NCBI GenBank assembly: GCA_052118065.1
Contig: JBQKHY010000008.1
Coordinates: forward strand, 35,138-99,137
DNA: 64,000 nt
Reading direction: 5' to 3'
Source: Ruminococcoides sp052118065
GTDB taxonomy: Bacteria > Bacillota > Clostridia > Oscillospirales > Acutalibacteraceae
Below, piece by piece: positions 23,980-32,156 of this stretch. The position numbers and the translations under genes were made by a program. Position 1 is the first letter of the stretch, and each line of letters opens with the position of its first letter. The notes under the pieces were generated by a model. It had not been told where the DNA came from. It worked only from the letters and a program-made list of their open reading frames with translations, and made no database searches.

Positions 23980-24564
23980 ATGCTTGTATTAAATAATAAA
24001 GCTAAGAAAATTGCAACAAAAATTGTAATGAAAGAAGGAATGTTATATTCCTACAATCCATTGGATATTCAATATGTACTTATTAATGATAAGTTTTATA
24101 CCATTGAGGAAGTATATGATTATTTAATAGATTATCATAAAGATAAAATATATCTTTATGGATATTATGGTTCATATATTGTTCCTTGCAGAGCAACAGA
24201 TGGCCGAAAATATTTGAGGTCTGTGCCGGAACAAGGATTAATGGATAACATTCTGAAATTACCTAGAACGATATTGGATAAAAGAAAGAAAATTAATATG
24301 GAAATTGATGATATTAACATTGAAGAATTTGGAAAGAAATTCAGTGAAACATATTCATTTTTGTATGAACATACTGATGTGGATGGTTATGATGAAGCTG
24401 TCGATATCTTTGATAATCTTATTAAAAATAGTGATGAATTCAAAAATATTTTAAAGGATTTTAATGATTATCGGCAAGATTTTATTGCTGGAGATAGAGA
24501 AGCAGCATCATTTATATTCGCATTAAGAGAGTTTTGTCCGAAAGTTATTTCAACTATAGAATAA
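23980..24564 (+). CDS. Hypothetical protein (194 aa)
   Basis: A soluble protein with N-terminal 'VLNNKAKKIATKIVMKEG' and an acidic C-terminal half. It lies 13 bases after the previous gene, with GAGAGG as ribosome binding site, and shares its cassette. No family recognised; a strong terminator ends the unit. Confidence 0.6.
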   Translation: MLVLNNKAKKIATKIVMKEGMLYSYNPLDIQYVLINDKFYTIEEVYDYLIDYHKDKIYLYGYYGSYIVPCRATDGRKYLRSVPEQGLMDNILKLPRTILDKRKKINMEIDDINIEEFGKKFSETYSFLYEHTDVDGYDEAVDIFDNLIKNSDEFKNILKDFNDYRQDFIAGDREAASFIFALREFCPKVISTIE

Positions 24565-24581
24565 TTGTAATTTATTCTTTT

Positions 24582-24614
24582 GAGTACCTACAGCAGTAGG
24601 TACTCTTTTTTTAT
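24582..24614 (+). terminator. Terminator GAGTACCTAC/GTAGGTACTC
   Basis: Perfect 10-bp stem with AGCA loop and seven T residues; the same hairpin ends the 28716 gene at 29049. Confidence 0.88.
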
Positions 24615-24630
24615 TTTTGTTATTAAAACT

Positions 24631-24733
24631 TCATTATACTGTTAGAGTTTATTTTATGTTTTCGTGGAGTTTAATAAAATAGATTACTTAATATGTTATA
24701 TGAAAGGAATAACAAATTGTCAAAATAAAACTC
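24631..24733 (+). promoter_or_regulatory. Pseudoknot leader L6 (upstream of dnaN)
   Basis: Box TCATTATACTGTTAG at 24631. Loop GGAGTTT (24666-24672) pairs with AAACTC (24728-24733); stem 1 is the same as in L1. GAAAGGA is present. An AAAGGGGAAAAT ribosome binding site follows. Confidence 0.75.
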
Positions 24734-24771
24734 AAAACTAATAATAATATAATATTAAAGGGGAAAATAAA

Positions 24772-25923
24772 ATGAAAATTGTAGCAAACAAAAACGATTT
24801 ATTGAAAGCAGTAAAACTAGTAGGTAAGGCAGTAGCTGCTAAGTCACCAAACCCTGCATTAGAGGGTATTTATATGGTTGCTAATAAGGAAACAAATGAC
24901 CTTACTATTAAAGGTTATGACCTTGAACTTGGAATAGAAACTACAATTCCTGTTGATATTGTAGAAGATGGTACTATATTAGTATCATCAAAGCTATTCA
25001 CTAATATTATTAGTTCTGCTCCAGATGGTAGAATTCAAATTAGTACAGGAAAAAAGGATGTAATTACCATTAAGACTAATGCATCCAGACACAGAATTAC
25101 AGGGATGGATATTTCAGAATATCCGGAATTTCCAAAAATTAAAGAACTTGATAGTATTGATGTAAGACCGGATCTTTTAAAAGAGATGATTAAAATGGTT
25201 ATTTATGCAGCAGGTAAGAATTGTCCTAAACCTGTGCATAATGGTATTCAATTTAAAGTACGAGAAAATGTTCTATATTTAGTTGGTTTAGATGGCTATA
25301 GATTAGCCGTTGCAGCAATGCCAATTGAACATAAGGATGTTGACTTTGTTATGCCGGACAAGGCACTTACTAGTGTTCTTGAATGTGTATCAGATTACGA
25401 TAATAAAGTTAAAATTATTGTAAGTGACAGGCATATTATTGTTCAGACAATCTCATATAAGATTGTAACTAGGTTACTTGAAGGTGTATTTATGGATTTC
25501 GAGGGTATGGTACCTAAGGAGTCAACATTTAGTTGTACTGTGGACCAATACGAATTCTTAAAGGCTTTACAAAGAATTCAAATTATGAATGATACTAAAG
25601 CAACATCACCTATTAAGGTATCTTATGATAAAAATGATGCTGTGCTAAAATGCACCCTCAAATCACCAATTGGTGAAGCCTATGAGGAAATTTCTACAAA
25701 GGCAAAAAAATGTGATGAAGAACTATTAATCGGATTTAATAATAGGTATCTAATGGACGCAGTTGAACATTGCATTCGTTTTGATGAAATTCATTTGAAT
25801 TTCAATGGTCCTTTAAGTCCATTAATCATCAGAAAAACACCAGAGGAAGAATGTGCGTTTGATTTCTTCCATATGGTTGTACCTATGAGAATTACTGATG
25901 ATGTTGCAGAAACTAAAAAATAA
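24772..25923 (+). CDS. dnaN: DNA polymerase III beta subunit (sliding clamp), element-borne
   Basis: The 383-residue protein is collinear with bacterial beta clamps: 'MKIVANKNDLLKAVKLVGKA' at the N-terminus, 'NLTIKGYDLELGIETTIP'-like strands in domain I, 'QFKVRENVLYLVGLDGYRLA' in domain II and 'LLIGFNNRYLMDAVEHC' in domain III. Length is normal. There is no dnaA, recF or gyrase gene nearby, so this is not the chromosomal origin cluster. It sits alone in a leader-terminator cassette, which suggests a clamp carried by the mobile element for its own replication. Confidence 0.92.
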   Translation: MKIVANKNDLLKAVKLVGKAVAAKSPNPALEGIYMVANKETNDLTIKGYDLELGIETTIPVDIVEDGTILVSSKLFTNIISSAPDGRIQISTGKKDVITIKTNASRHRITGMDISEYPEFPKIKELDSIDVRPDLLKEMIKMVIYAAGKNCPKPVHNGIQFKVRENVLYLVGLDGYRLAVAAMPIEHKDVDFVMPDKALTSVLECVSDYDNKVKIIVSDRHIIVQTISYKIVTRLLEGVFMDFEGMVPKESTFSCTVDQYEFLKALQRIQIMNDTKATSPIKVSYDKNDAVLKCTLKSPIGEAYEEISTKAKKCDEELLIGFNNRYLMDAVEHCIRFDEIHLNFNGPLSPLIIRKTPEEECAFDFFHMVVPMRITDDVAETKK

Positions 25924-25942
25924 TTAAATAGTAATCTGTTTT

Positions 25943-25978
25943 TAGAAAGTCTACTTATCGTAGGCTTTCTTTTTTTTA
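25943..25978 (+). terminator. Terminator of dnaN
   Basis: GAAAGTCTAC/GTAGGCTTTC stem with eight T residues. Confidence 0.85.
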
Positions 25979-25995
25979 TTTTAGTTATTGATAAT

Positions 25996-26097
25996 TCATT
26001 ATGTTAATAGAATTTATTTTTTGTTTTATGGAGTTTGAAAAATAAATTACTTTGAATTATTTTGAAAGGAATAGTAAAAGTCAAAATAAATAAACTC
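25996..26097 (+). promoter_or_regulatory. Pseudoknot leader L7
   Basis: Box TCATTATGTTAATAG at 25996. Stem ATTTATTTTTT pairs with GAAAAATAAAT, where the stem changes in both strands relative to L2. Loop GGAGTTT (26030-26036) pairs with AAACTC (26092-26097). It drives ardC. Confidence 0.75.
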
Positions 26098-26129
26098 TAA
26101 ATAATAATTATTAATTAGGAGTAATAAAA

Positions 26130-27005
26130 ATGAAAAATGTATATCAAATGGTAACTGATAGAATTATCGAGCAACTTAAAAATGGTGTTGTTCCTTGGCT
26201 CAAGCCATGGAAAACTTCTGAAGAATTTGCTTATAACAGAGTAACAAAAAAGCCATATAGTTTTTTAAATCAAATGTTATTACAGCATACCGGTGAGTAT
26301 GCATCTTTTCAGCAATGGAAAAAACTAGGTGGTAAAATAAAGATGAACGAAAAATCTGAAATAGTTGTATTTTGGAAATGGTTAAAATATAAAGAAATTA
26401 ATAAAGAAACTAATGAGGAAGTGGTAAAAGAGATACCTTACCTAAAATATTGTAATGTATTTCATATTACCCAAGTTGAAGGTGTGAAACCATTAGATAA
26501 TAAAAAGGAACTTATTACTAATGACGATTTATTACCTATAGCTAAGGCAGATTCCATTATTCGTGATTATATTGAAAGGGAAAATATCTCCTTTAATAAC
26601 ACCAAAAGTGATAAGGCTTTTTATAGCCCTATTCTTGATAAGGTTGTTGTACCTGCACTAAATCAATTTGATAATGCAAATGAATATTATTCTACACTAT
26701 TCCACGAGTGCATTCATTCAACAGGTCATAAGTCTAGACTAAACAGACTTAATGATAATAAGTCTTCAACATTTGGTTCAAAAACTTATTCTAAAGAGGA
26801 ATTAGTTGCCGAAATAGGCTCTAGCTTTATTATGAATTTACTAGGTATTGAAACTGATACATCATTTAATAATTCTGTATCATATATTGATAGTTGGTTA
26901 AGTGTATTGGAAAATGATAATAAATTTATTGTCAGTGCAAGTACAAAAGCAGAAAAAGCAGTGCATTATATTCTAAATGATAATAATGATAATTTAGTAA
27001 AGTAA
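26130..27005 (+). CDS. ardC: ArdC-like antirestriction protein with zincin motif
   Basis: The N-terminal ~130 residues match the ArdC ssDNA-binding domain ('RIIEQLKNGVVPWLKPWK', 'KPYSFLNQMLL', 'FWKWLKYKE', 'YCNVFHITQVEG'). The C-terminal half is the polyvalent zincin-like domain with 'LFHECIHSTGHKSRLNR' (HExxH-type) and the downstream Glu in 'EELVAEIGSSFIMNLLG'. ArdC proteins enter recipients with conjugative DNA and protect it from host nucleases. It is in its own cassette, just upstream of the CRISPR array. Confidence 0.9.
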   Translation: MKNVYQMVTDRIIEQLKNGVVPWLKPWKTSEEFAYNRVTKKPYSFLNQMLLQHTGEYASFQQWKKLGGKIKMNEKSEIVVFWKWLKYKEINKETNEEVVKEIPYLKYCNVFHITQVEGVKPLDNKKELITNDDLLPIAKADSIIRDYIERENISFNNTKSDKAFYSPILDKVVVPALNQFDNANEYYSTLFHECIHSTGHKSRLNRLNDNKSSTFGSKTYSKEELVAEIGSSFIMNLLGIETDTSFNNSVSYIDSWLSVLENDNKFIVSASTKAEKAVHYILNDNNDNLVK

Positions 27006-27012
27006 TTTGTTT

Positions 27013-27047
27013 TTAGAAAGTCTACATTAGTAGGCTTTCTTTTTACT
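27013..27047 (+). terminator. Terminator of ardC carrying the CRISPR hairpin in antisense
   Basis: GAAAGTCTAC ATTA GTAGGCTTTC with five T residues. The inner 13 bases CTACATTAGTAGG are the exact reverse complement of CCTACTAATGTAG, the core of the adjacent CRISPR repeats. Confidence 0.85.
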
Positions 27048-27069
27048 TATATATAAATATGAAGAACAG

Positions 27070-27098
27070 TTGATAAAAAATAAAAAATGTGTTACTAT
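27070..27098 (+). promoter_or_regulatory. SigA-like promoter of the CRISPR array
   Basis: TTGATA (27070-27075), a 17-bp spacer and TACTAT (27093-27098) place the start of transcription at about 27105, directly before the first repeat. Unlike its neighbours this unit has no TCATTATAT box and no pseudoknot leader. Confidence 0.6.
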
Positions 27099-27107
27099 AT
27101 GAATATA

Positions 27108-28138
27108 TAACTTATACATAATTAAATTCCTACTAATGTAGATCGTCGTGGCTGAACGAAATTCCTTTGCGTTATATACAGCAATTAAATTCCTACTAAT
27201 GTAGATTGCAATTCACATTTCAGCATTTGCTGAGTTATATACAACAATAGAATTCCTACTAATGTAGATTGTGACATCCTTGTTTACATACCACCGTTAT
27301 ATACAACAATAGAATTCCTACTAATGTAGATGATTTACGGATTGTTTCTATAAATCTAGTTAAGAACAAAGCACAAATTCCTACTAATGTAGATCAACAA
27401 CATTGTACCATCTCTAAAAGTTAAGTATAACAATAAAATTCCTACTAATGTAGATTGCCACTAGGGAATTGCAGTTCTCTAGGTTAAGAACAACACACAA
27501 ATTCCTACTAATGTAGATTTTCGAGTTCTCATTCTTTTATTCTTTTGTTAAGTACAACGCACAAATTCCTACAAATGTAGATGAGTGTCCTAAGGCTTCG
27601 TTCTCAACAAAGTTAAGAATAACACGCAAATTCCTACTAATGTAGATAGAAATATTTGTTAATGTAAAAACATTGTTATATACAACAATTAAATTCCTAC
27701 TAATGTAGATAGAGAAATTCTTGGAAGTGATTATTTGATATATATAACAATTAAATTCCTACTAATGTAGATGTCAGTTTGTTAAATGTGAAAACAGTAG
27801 TTATATATAACAATAGAATTCCTACTAATGTAGATAAGAACCTTATATAGCTCTGTTCTAATGTTAAGTACAACACACGAATTCCTACTAATGTAGATTG
27901 CGAATATTAGTATGCTTAATAGGGCTGGTTATATACAATAATAGAATTCCTACTAATGTAGGTGCCCGGCATAATAAAACCTCCAATTATGTTAAATATA
28001 ACAACTTAATCTCTACTGCTGTAGATGGAAAATAACACATTGTTGCACAAACTGTTAAATTCCTACTAATGTAGATAAATGTATTTGCAACAATCTGTAC
28101 GAGTAAAACACAATTTTTTAATCTCTACTACTGTAGAT
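27108..28138 (+). CRISPR. Type V-A (Cas12a)-like CRISPR array, 17 repeats, no cas genes
   Basis: Seventeen 36-bp repeats end in AATTCCTACTAATGTAGAT or close variants, the 3' hairpin-plus-GAU handle of Cas12a crRNA. Repeats lie at 27108, 27171, 27234, 27296, 27359, 27420, 27483, 27547, 27612, 27675, 27737, 27800, 27863, 27928, 27991, 28041 and 28103. Spacers are mostly 25-29 nt and all different; the one before repeat 16 appears shortened to ~14. The 5' repeat halves fall into two types, GTTATATACAACAATAG and GTTAAGAACAACACACA. Repeats 15-17 at the distal end are diverged. No cas12a, cas1, cas2 or cas4 lies in the window. Orientation is plus, from the position of GTAGAT before each spacer. Confidence 0.93.
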
Positions 28139-28288
28139 AGTTTTTATGCTATAACTATGTTTGTATAAGATAATTTGTTGTTCAAATAATACTGCTGTAT
28201 AACTTAGTTAATATTATTTAATAATTAAAAAGATTATGAGTGATAGTAAGTATTACTGTCACTCTTTTTTATTTTCTATATTTAAATT
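28139..28288 (+). other. Array trailer with a decayed repeat-like segment and terminator
   Basis: A sequence AATAATACTGCTGTATAAC near 28186 resembles a degenerate repeat hairpin. A terminator, GAGTGATAGTAA/TTACTGTCACTC, follows at 28237-28263 with six T residues. No ORF is supported here. Confidence 0.55.
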
Positions 28289-28391
28289 CCATTATATTAT
28301 AAGAATTTATTTTATGATTTGATGGAGTTTGAATAAAATGAATTACTATAAATAGTTTGAAAGGAACTAAAAAGTCAACTTTGATAAACTC
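28289..28391 (+). promoter_or_regulatory. Pseudoknot leader L8
   Basis: Box CCATTATATTATAAG at 28289. Stem AATTTATTTTAT pairs with ATAAAATGAATT. Loop GGAGTTT (28324-28330) pairs with AAACTC (28386-28391). Confidence 0.73.
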
Positions 28392-28417
28392 TAAATAAAT
28401 TAAACGAGGTAAAAATA

Positions 28418-28699
28418 ATGAAATTAACTAATATCAAATGGGATGTTGATACTAAAGAAGAACTAAAAGAATTACCAAAAACAATGATTTTATCAGATGA
28501 TTTTAATATTAATAATTATAATGATTCAGATGAATTAATTGATGATATTTCTGATTATATTACAGATGAAACAGATTATTGTCATGATGGATTTGATATT
28601 GAACTTACTGAGCAAGAATATAGAGATTTGATGTTTAAAATTGATTATTTAAATGATAATCAATTATCAGAACTTTATAAAAAATTAAAAAATAGGTAA
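28418..28699 (+). CDS. Small acidic protein with NxKWDVD N-terminus (93 aa)
   Basis: Acidic and probably helical. The N-terminal 'TNIKWDVDTKEELKELP' is related to 'ENFKWDVDFPEDLKGD' of the 76-residue protein at 34236. It is the first gene of a cassette whose second gene (28716) also has a paralogue beside 34236. Function unknown. Confidence 0.65.
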   Translation: MKLTNIKWDVDTKEELKELPKTMILSDDFNINNYNDSDELIDDISDYITDETDYCHDGFDIELTEQEYRDLMFKIDYLNDNQLSELYKKLKNR

Positions 28700-28715
28700 C
28701 AGTTGAGGTGTAAAT

Positions 28716-29033
28716 ATGACTGGTAAAATATCGGTTCAAAAAATGTCTAAATCATGGTCATACCTTGTACAAGATTATGATGAAAAATACGGAGGAACTT
28801 TTTGGCTATTAGTAGTTCCCTTAATGTGTTATGATAATGAAGTTTTCTTTTATGTGTATAAGGATAAAGAAAATATATATATTGAAGGGGAATCTTACAT
28901 TATTGATAACAAAGAGTCAGTTAATAAAAGTAGAAAAGAAGAAAGGGAATATTTTAAGGGCAAAAAACTGTATCATTATATTCTTGATGATAACAAAGAA
29001 ATAATTGAAAAAAGGTTTATAAAAATTATATAG
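28716..29033 (+). CDS. GK(I)-family small protein (105 aa), paralogue of 33904
   Basis: Same length and architecture as the protein at 33904: 'GGTFWLLVVPLMCYDNEVFF' versus 'GGEFWFYLVPFQGENNEVFF', then 'IEGESYIIDNKES' versus 'IEGEAYIIDNKEA'. Predicted to be a soluble beta-rich fold. TTGAGGTG is the ribosome binding site. Function unknown; the conserved pairing with KWDVD proteins suggests the two act together. Confidence 0.68.
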   Translation: MTGKISVQKMSKSWSYLVQDYDEKYGGTFWLLVVPLMCYDNEVFFYVYKDKENIYIEGESYIIDNKESVNKSRKEEREYFKGKKLYHYILDDNKEIIEKRFIKII

Positions 29034-29048
29034 TAATCATTTTGGGAG

Positions 29049-29080
29049 TACCTACAGCAGTAGGTACTCCTTTTTATTTT
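29049..29080 (+). terminator. Terminator GAGTACCTAC/GTAGGTACTC
   Basis: Same hairpin as at 24582, followed by five T residues. Confidence 0.85.
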
Positions 29081-29093
29081 GAATCCAATTAAG

Positions 29094-29193
29094 TCATTAT
29101 ATTACTAGGATTTATTTTATGTTTTATATAGGAGTTTGCAAAAAATAAATACTTTAATTGTCTGAAAGGAACAAATAACATGTCATAAAACTC
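29094..29193 (+). promoter_or_regulatory. Orphan pseudoknot leader L9
   Basis: Box TCATTATATTACTAG at 29094. Stem ATTTATTTTAT pairs with CAAAAAATAAAT. Loop GGAGTTT (29131-29137) pairs with AAACTC (29188-29193). An AAGGAG follows at 29210, but no gene: after ~30 bases the terminator at 29244 begins. Confidence 0.72.
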
Positions 29194-29243
29194 TTAAATA
29201 AATTGTATCAAGGAGAAATTAAAAAACGAGTAAATTATTTTTT

Positions 29244-29276
29244 GGGAAGTCTACATAAGTAGGCTTTCTATTTTAT
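29244..29276 (+). terminator. Terminator directly behind orphan leader L9
   Basis: GGAAGTCTAC/GTAGGCTTTC with ATAA loop and a broken T-run. Confidence 0.78.
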
Positions 29277-29292
29277 TTACCATATCTAATAT

Positions 29293-29390
29293 TCACTATA
29301 TTATTAGAATTTATTTTTGTTTATTGGAGTTGAAAAATAAATTACTTAGATATAGTTATGAAAGGAAACTAAAAAGTCAAAACAAAACTC
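29293..29390 (+). promoter_or_regulatory. Pseudoknot leader L10
   Basis: Box TCACTATATTATTAG at 29293. The shorter stem ATTTATTTTT pairs perfectly with AAAAATAAAT. Loop GAGTT (29327-29331) pairs with AACTC (29386-29390). Confidence 0.73.
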
Positions 29391-29422
29391 AAAATAATAA
29401 TATAATTAATAGGAGAATTAAT

Positions 29423-31327
29423 ATGAAAAAATTAACATTAAAAATGACACAGGAAATGATGAAAGAACATAATGGTTCTTTAATATTAAGTTATACTCCT
29501 TATACGGAGTTACCTAATAATCTTACTGTAACAGGTGATTTGCTTTTGGATGGCTCAAGTATAGCAAAATTACCTAGTGGTCTATCTGTAGGTGGTACAC
29601 TTGATTTAAGATATACTAAAATCAAAGAACTACCGGATGATTTAACCGTAAAGAAAAATATGTATTTAAATGAAACTTTAATTGCAAAATTACCATATGG
29701 TATATCATTACCTGGTGATCTTGATTTAGAGAGTACTCCTATTACAGAGTTACCAGAGAATTTATCAGTAGGTGGTTATCTAGGCCTTTCAAAAACCTCA
29801 ATAGAGAAATTACCAGATAATTTTTCTGTAGTGGATAGTCTCGACTTATCCTTTACATCAATTAAAAAATTGCCTAATAACTTTTCAATAGAAGGTGATC
29901 TGGATTTATCCTTTACACCAATTATAAAATTACCTAATAACTTAAGTGTAGGCAAAGCCCTTATTCTAGAGAATACTAATATTGATGAATTACCATCTGA
30001 TCTTTCTGTAGGTGGTGACCTTAATCTGTGTTGCACTAAAATTAAAAAATTACCTCAAAATCTTTCTATTAAAGGTGATTTGCTATTGATTAATTCAAGC
30101 ATAATCGAATTGAATGATGGACTGTCTGTATTGGGTAATCTTAACCTAAGTAATACCCAATTACGAAAGTTGCCTGAAAGACTGACTGTTGGTGGTAATC
30201 TCAATATTAGTCATACATCAATAACTGAATTACCTAGTAGTTTTTCTATTGGTGCTGGTCTTAATTTAGAGAGTACACCAATTATAAAATTACCAGAAAG
30301 ACTTTCAGTCGGTGGTCATCTTAATTTAGAGAGTACACCAATTACAAAATTACCAGAAGGACTTAAAGTTGTTGGTGACCTAAATCTAAAAAATACATCA
30401 ATGTTATTTGAATTACCAAAGACACTTTCTGTTGATGGTGACATTGATTTAAGTTTTTCCCAAATAAAAAAATTGCCGGATAAACTAACTGTAGGTGGAG
30501 ATCTAATTTTATGGAAATCAAATGTTAAAAAATTGCCTAAAGTACTTACTGTTAGTGGATACCTCGATTTAAGTTGTTCCCTAATTAAAAAATTACCAAG
30601 GGGCTTTATTCTGGGAGGAAGTCTTGACTTAAGTGAATCTTTAATTAGAAAATTACCAAAGAGATTTACTGTAGGAAGAAGTCTTCTCTTAAGTCAATCA
30701 TTAATCAGAAAATTACCTAAGAAAATGTCTGTTGGTGGTTTCTTACAACTAACTCATTCTAAAATTAAAAGAATACCAAAAGACTTAATCATTGGTGATA
30801 ACTTATATCTTAATAACAATATTAAAAAGTTAAATGATTCAATTAAAATTGGTGGAATGATTTATGGTCCAGTAAACCTTAATGAAAATAACAAGTTAGT
30901 CGAAGGAGAATGTAAAAATGGTAAATATCTCTTTGCAGATGGTATTTTGACTTTTATAACAAGTATAAAGAAAGTTAAAGGTTATACATACTATAAAGGA
31001 TTATTTAAGGATAGGAATGTTCTTTATGATGGTAAATACTATGCTCACTGCAAAAATTTTAAGCATGGAGTACAGGATTTGCTATTTAAAGAAGCAGAAA
31101 ATAGAGGTGTTGAGCAATACAAAACTCTATCTTTAAATGATGTTGTATCAACATCAGAATTGATTACTATGTACCGTATTATAACCGGTGCATGTAAACA
31201 AGGAACTGAGACTTTCGTTAAAAGTTTAGGGAAGAAATTAAAGAATAAATATACGGTCAAAGAGGCTATTGAACTTACAAAAGGTCAATATGGCTCAAAT
31301 GATTTTAAAAATTTTTTCAAGAAATAA
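29423..31327 (+). CDS. 20-residue leucine-rich-repeat protein B (634 aa)
   Basis: About 24 LRR units (e.g. LPDDLTVKKNMYLNETLIAK, LPENLSVGGYLGLSKTSIEK) follow the N-terminus MKKLTLKMTQEMMKEHNG. The C-terminal ~135 residues ('YTYYKGLFKDRNVLYDG', 'ELITMYRIITGACKQGT', 'YTVKEAIELTKGQYG') match those of the LRR protein at 21371. Unlike that gene, its DNA repeats have diverged, so it is the older or less homogenised copy. I chose the ATG at 29423, which has AGGAGAATTAAT upstream. Confidence 0.8.
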   Translation: MKKLTLKMTQEMMKEHNGSLILSYTPYTELPNNLTVTGDLLLDGSSIAKLPSGLSVGGTLDLRYTKIKELPDDLTVKKNMYLNETLIAKLPYGISLPGDLDLESTPITELPENLSVGGYLGLSKTSIEKLPDNFSVVDSLDLSFTSIKKLPNNFSIEGDLDLSFTPIIKLPNNLSVGKALILENTNIDELPSDLSVGGDLNLCCTKIKKLPQNLSIKGDLLLINSSIIELNDGLSVLGNLNLSNTQLRKLPERLTVGGNLNISHTSITELPSSFSIGAGLNLESTPIIKLPERLSVGGHLNLESTPITKLPEGLKVVGDLNLKNTSMLFELPKTLSVDGDIDLSFSQIKKLPDKLTVGGDLILWKSNVKKLPKVLTVSGYLDLSCSLIKKLPRGFILGGSLDLSESLIRKLPKRFTVGRSLLLSQSLIRKLPKKMSVGGFLQLTHSKIKRIPKDLIIGDNLYLNNNIKKLNDSIKIGGMIYGPVNLNENNKLVEGECKNGKYLFADGILTFITSIKKVKGYTYYKGLFKDRNVLYDGKYYAHCKNFKHGVQDLLFKEAENRGVEQYKTLSLNDVVSTSELITMYRIITGACKQGTETFVKSLGKKLKNKYTVKEAIELTKGQYGSNDFKNFFKK

Positions 31328-31339
31328 GTGATTTGTTTT

Positions 31340-31375
31340 TGAGAAAGTCTACTTAATGTAGGCTTTCTTTTTTAT
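31340..31375 (+). terminator. Terminator of LRR gene B
   Basis: GAAAGTCTAC/GTAGGCTTTC stem with six T residues. Confidence 0.85.
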
Positions 31376-31391
31376 TTGCATTACACGAAAA

Positions 31392-31491
31392 TCATTATAT
31401 TTATAGAGATTATTTTTTTGTTTTTAGGGAGTTTGAAAAAATAATCTACTTTATATATAGAAAGGACTATTAATAGAATATACAAATTCCT
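31392..31491 (+). promoter_or_regulatory. Pseudoknot leader L11 (strong covariation)
   Basis: Box TCATTATATTTATAG at 31392. Stem AGATTATTTTTT (31407-31418) pairs perfectly with AAAAAATAATCT (31436-31447). Loop GGGAGTTTG (31427-31435) pairs over nine positions with CAAATTCCT (31483-31491). Both helices differ in sequence from L2 yet still pair. Confidence 0.8.
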
Positions 31492-31516
31492 ATATTTAAT
31501 TATTAAGGAGATAAAA

Positions 31517-31954
31517 ATGAAAAACATTGTAATTAAAAAAGTTAAAGAAAACAAAGAAGTAATAAGCACTGATAAGAGATATGTTGGTGACTTAAAAGAA
31601 TATTTAAATGCTGATTTTTATCCGGAGTCAGTAGAATTAAGTTCTAAAGGACTTTTTTGTTGCGTTGATGAAGACGGTTATCCAAAAAATTTGGATTTTA
31701 ATATCTTTATCCCAACATTAAGTCCTGACTTCCCAATTCAAAGATTGGTTGGTAATGTTGTATTTTATAGAGTAAAGCCTGTAAATTATAGTGGCGAAAT
31801 TTACGATTATGAAATTGGAGAACTTACTGAAAAAGATCTTGAAATTATTAATAAGATTTTGTCTGAAGATGAACAAAAAAGATATAATAAAATGTTTAAT
31901 GCTATGTACAACTCTGTTGATAATTACCTTAAACCAATTATTAGATGCTTTTAA
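31517..31954 (+). CDS. Hypothetical protein (145 aa)
   Basis: A soluble protein with 'SVELSSKGLFCCVDEDGYPKNL' and an acidic C-terminal half. AAGGAGATAAAA precedes the ATG. Single-gene cassette behind leader L11. No family recognised. Confidence 0.6.
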   Translation: MKNIVIKKVKENKEVISTDKRYVGDLKEYLNADFYPESVELSSKGLFCCVDEDGYPKNLDFNIFIPTLSPDFPIQRLVGNVVFYRVKPVNYSGEIYDYEIGELTEKDLEIINKILSEDEQKRYNKMFNAMYNSVDNYLKPIIRCF

Positions 31955-31978
31955 AGAATATAAAGTAGATATAATTTT

Positions 31979-32008
31979 AGGTTCACTCTTGCAGTGAACC
32001 TTTTTTTA
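31979..32008 (+). terminator. Terminator AGGTTCACT/AGTGAACCT
   Basis: 9-bp stem with seven T residues; the same hairpin follows 35545-35949. Confidence 0.87.
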
Positions 32009-32025
32009 TTATTATTACTGATAAA

Positions 32026-32127
32026 TCAATATATAATTAGAAATTATTTTTTGTATTTATGGAGTTAGAAAAAATAATTTACTTTAAAGTTATGAAAGGA
32101 AACTAATAAATGTCAGACATTAACTTC
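32026..32127 (+). promoter_or_regulatory. Pseudoknot leader L12
   Basis: Box TCAATATATAATTAG at 32026. Stem AAATTATTTTTT (32041-32052) pairs perfectly with AAAAAATAATTT (32069-32080). Loop GGAGTTA (32061-32067) pairs with TAACTTC (32121-32127), where both strands have changed together. Confidence 0.8.
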
Positions 32128-32156
32128 AAATTACTATAAAAAAGAGGATTAAATAA

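Noticed and set aside
24772..25923. dnaN as a sign of the chromosomal replication origin
   Set aside because: No dnaA, recF or gyr genes and no DnaA-box cluster were seen nearby; neighbours are antirestriction and unknown genes in identical cassettes.
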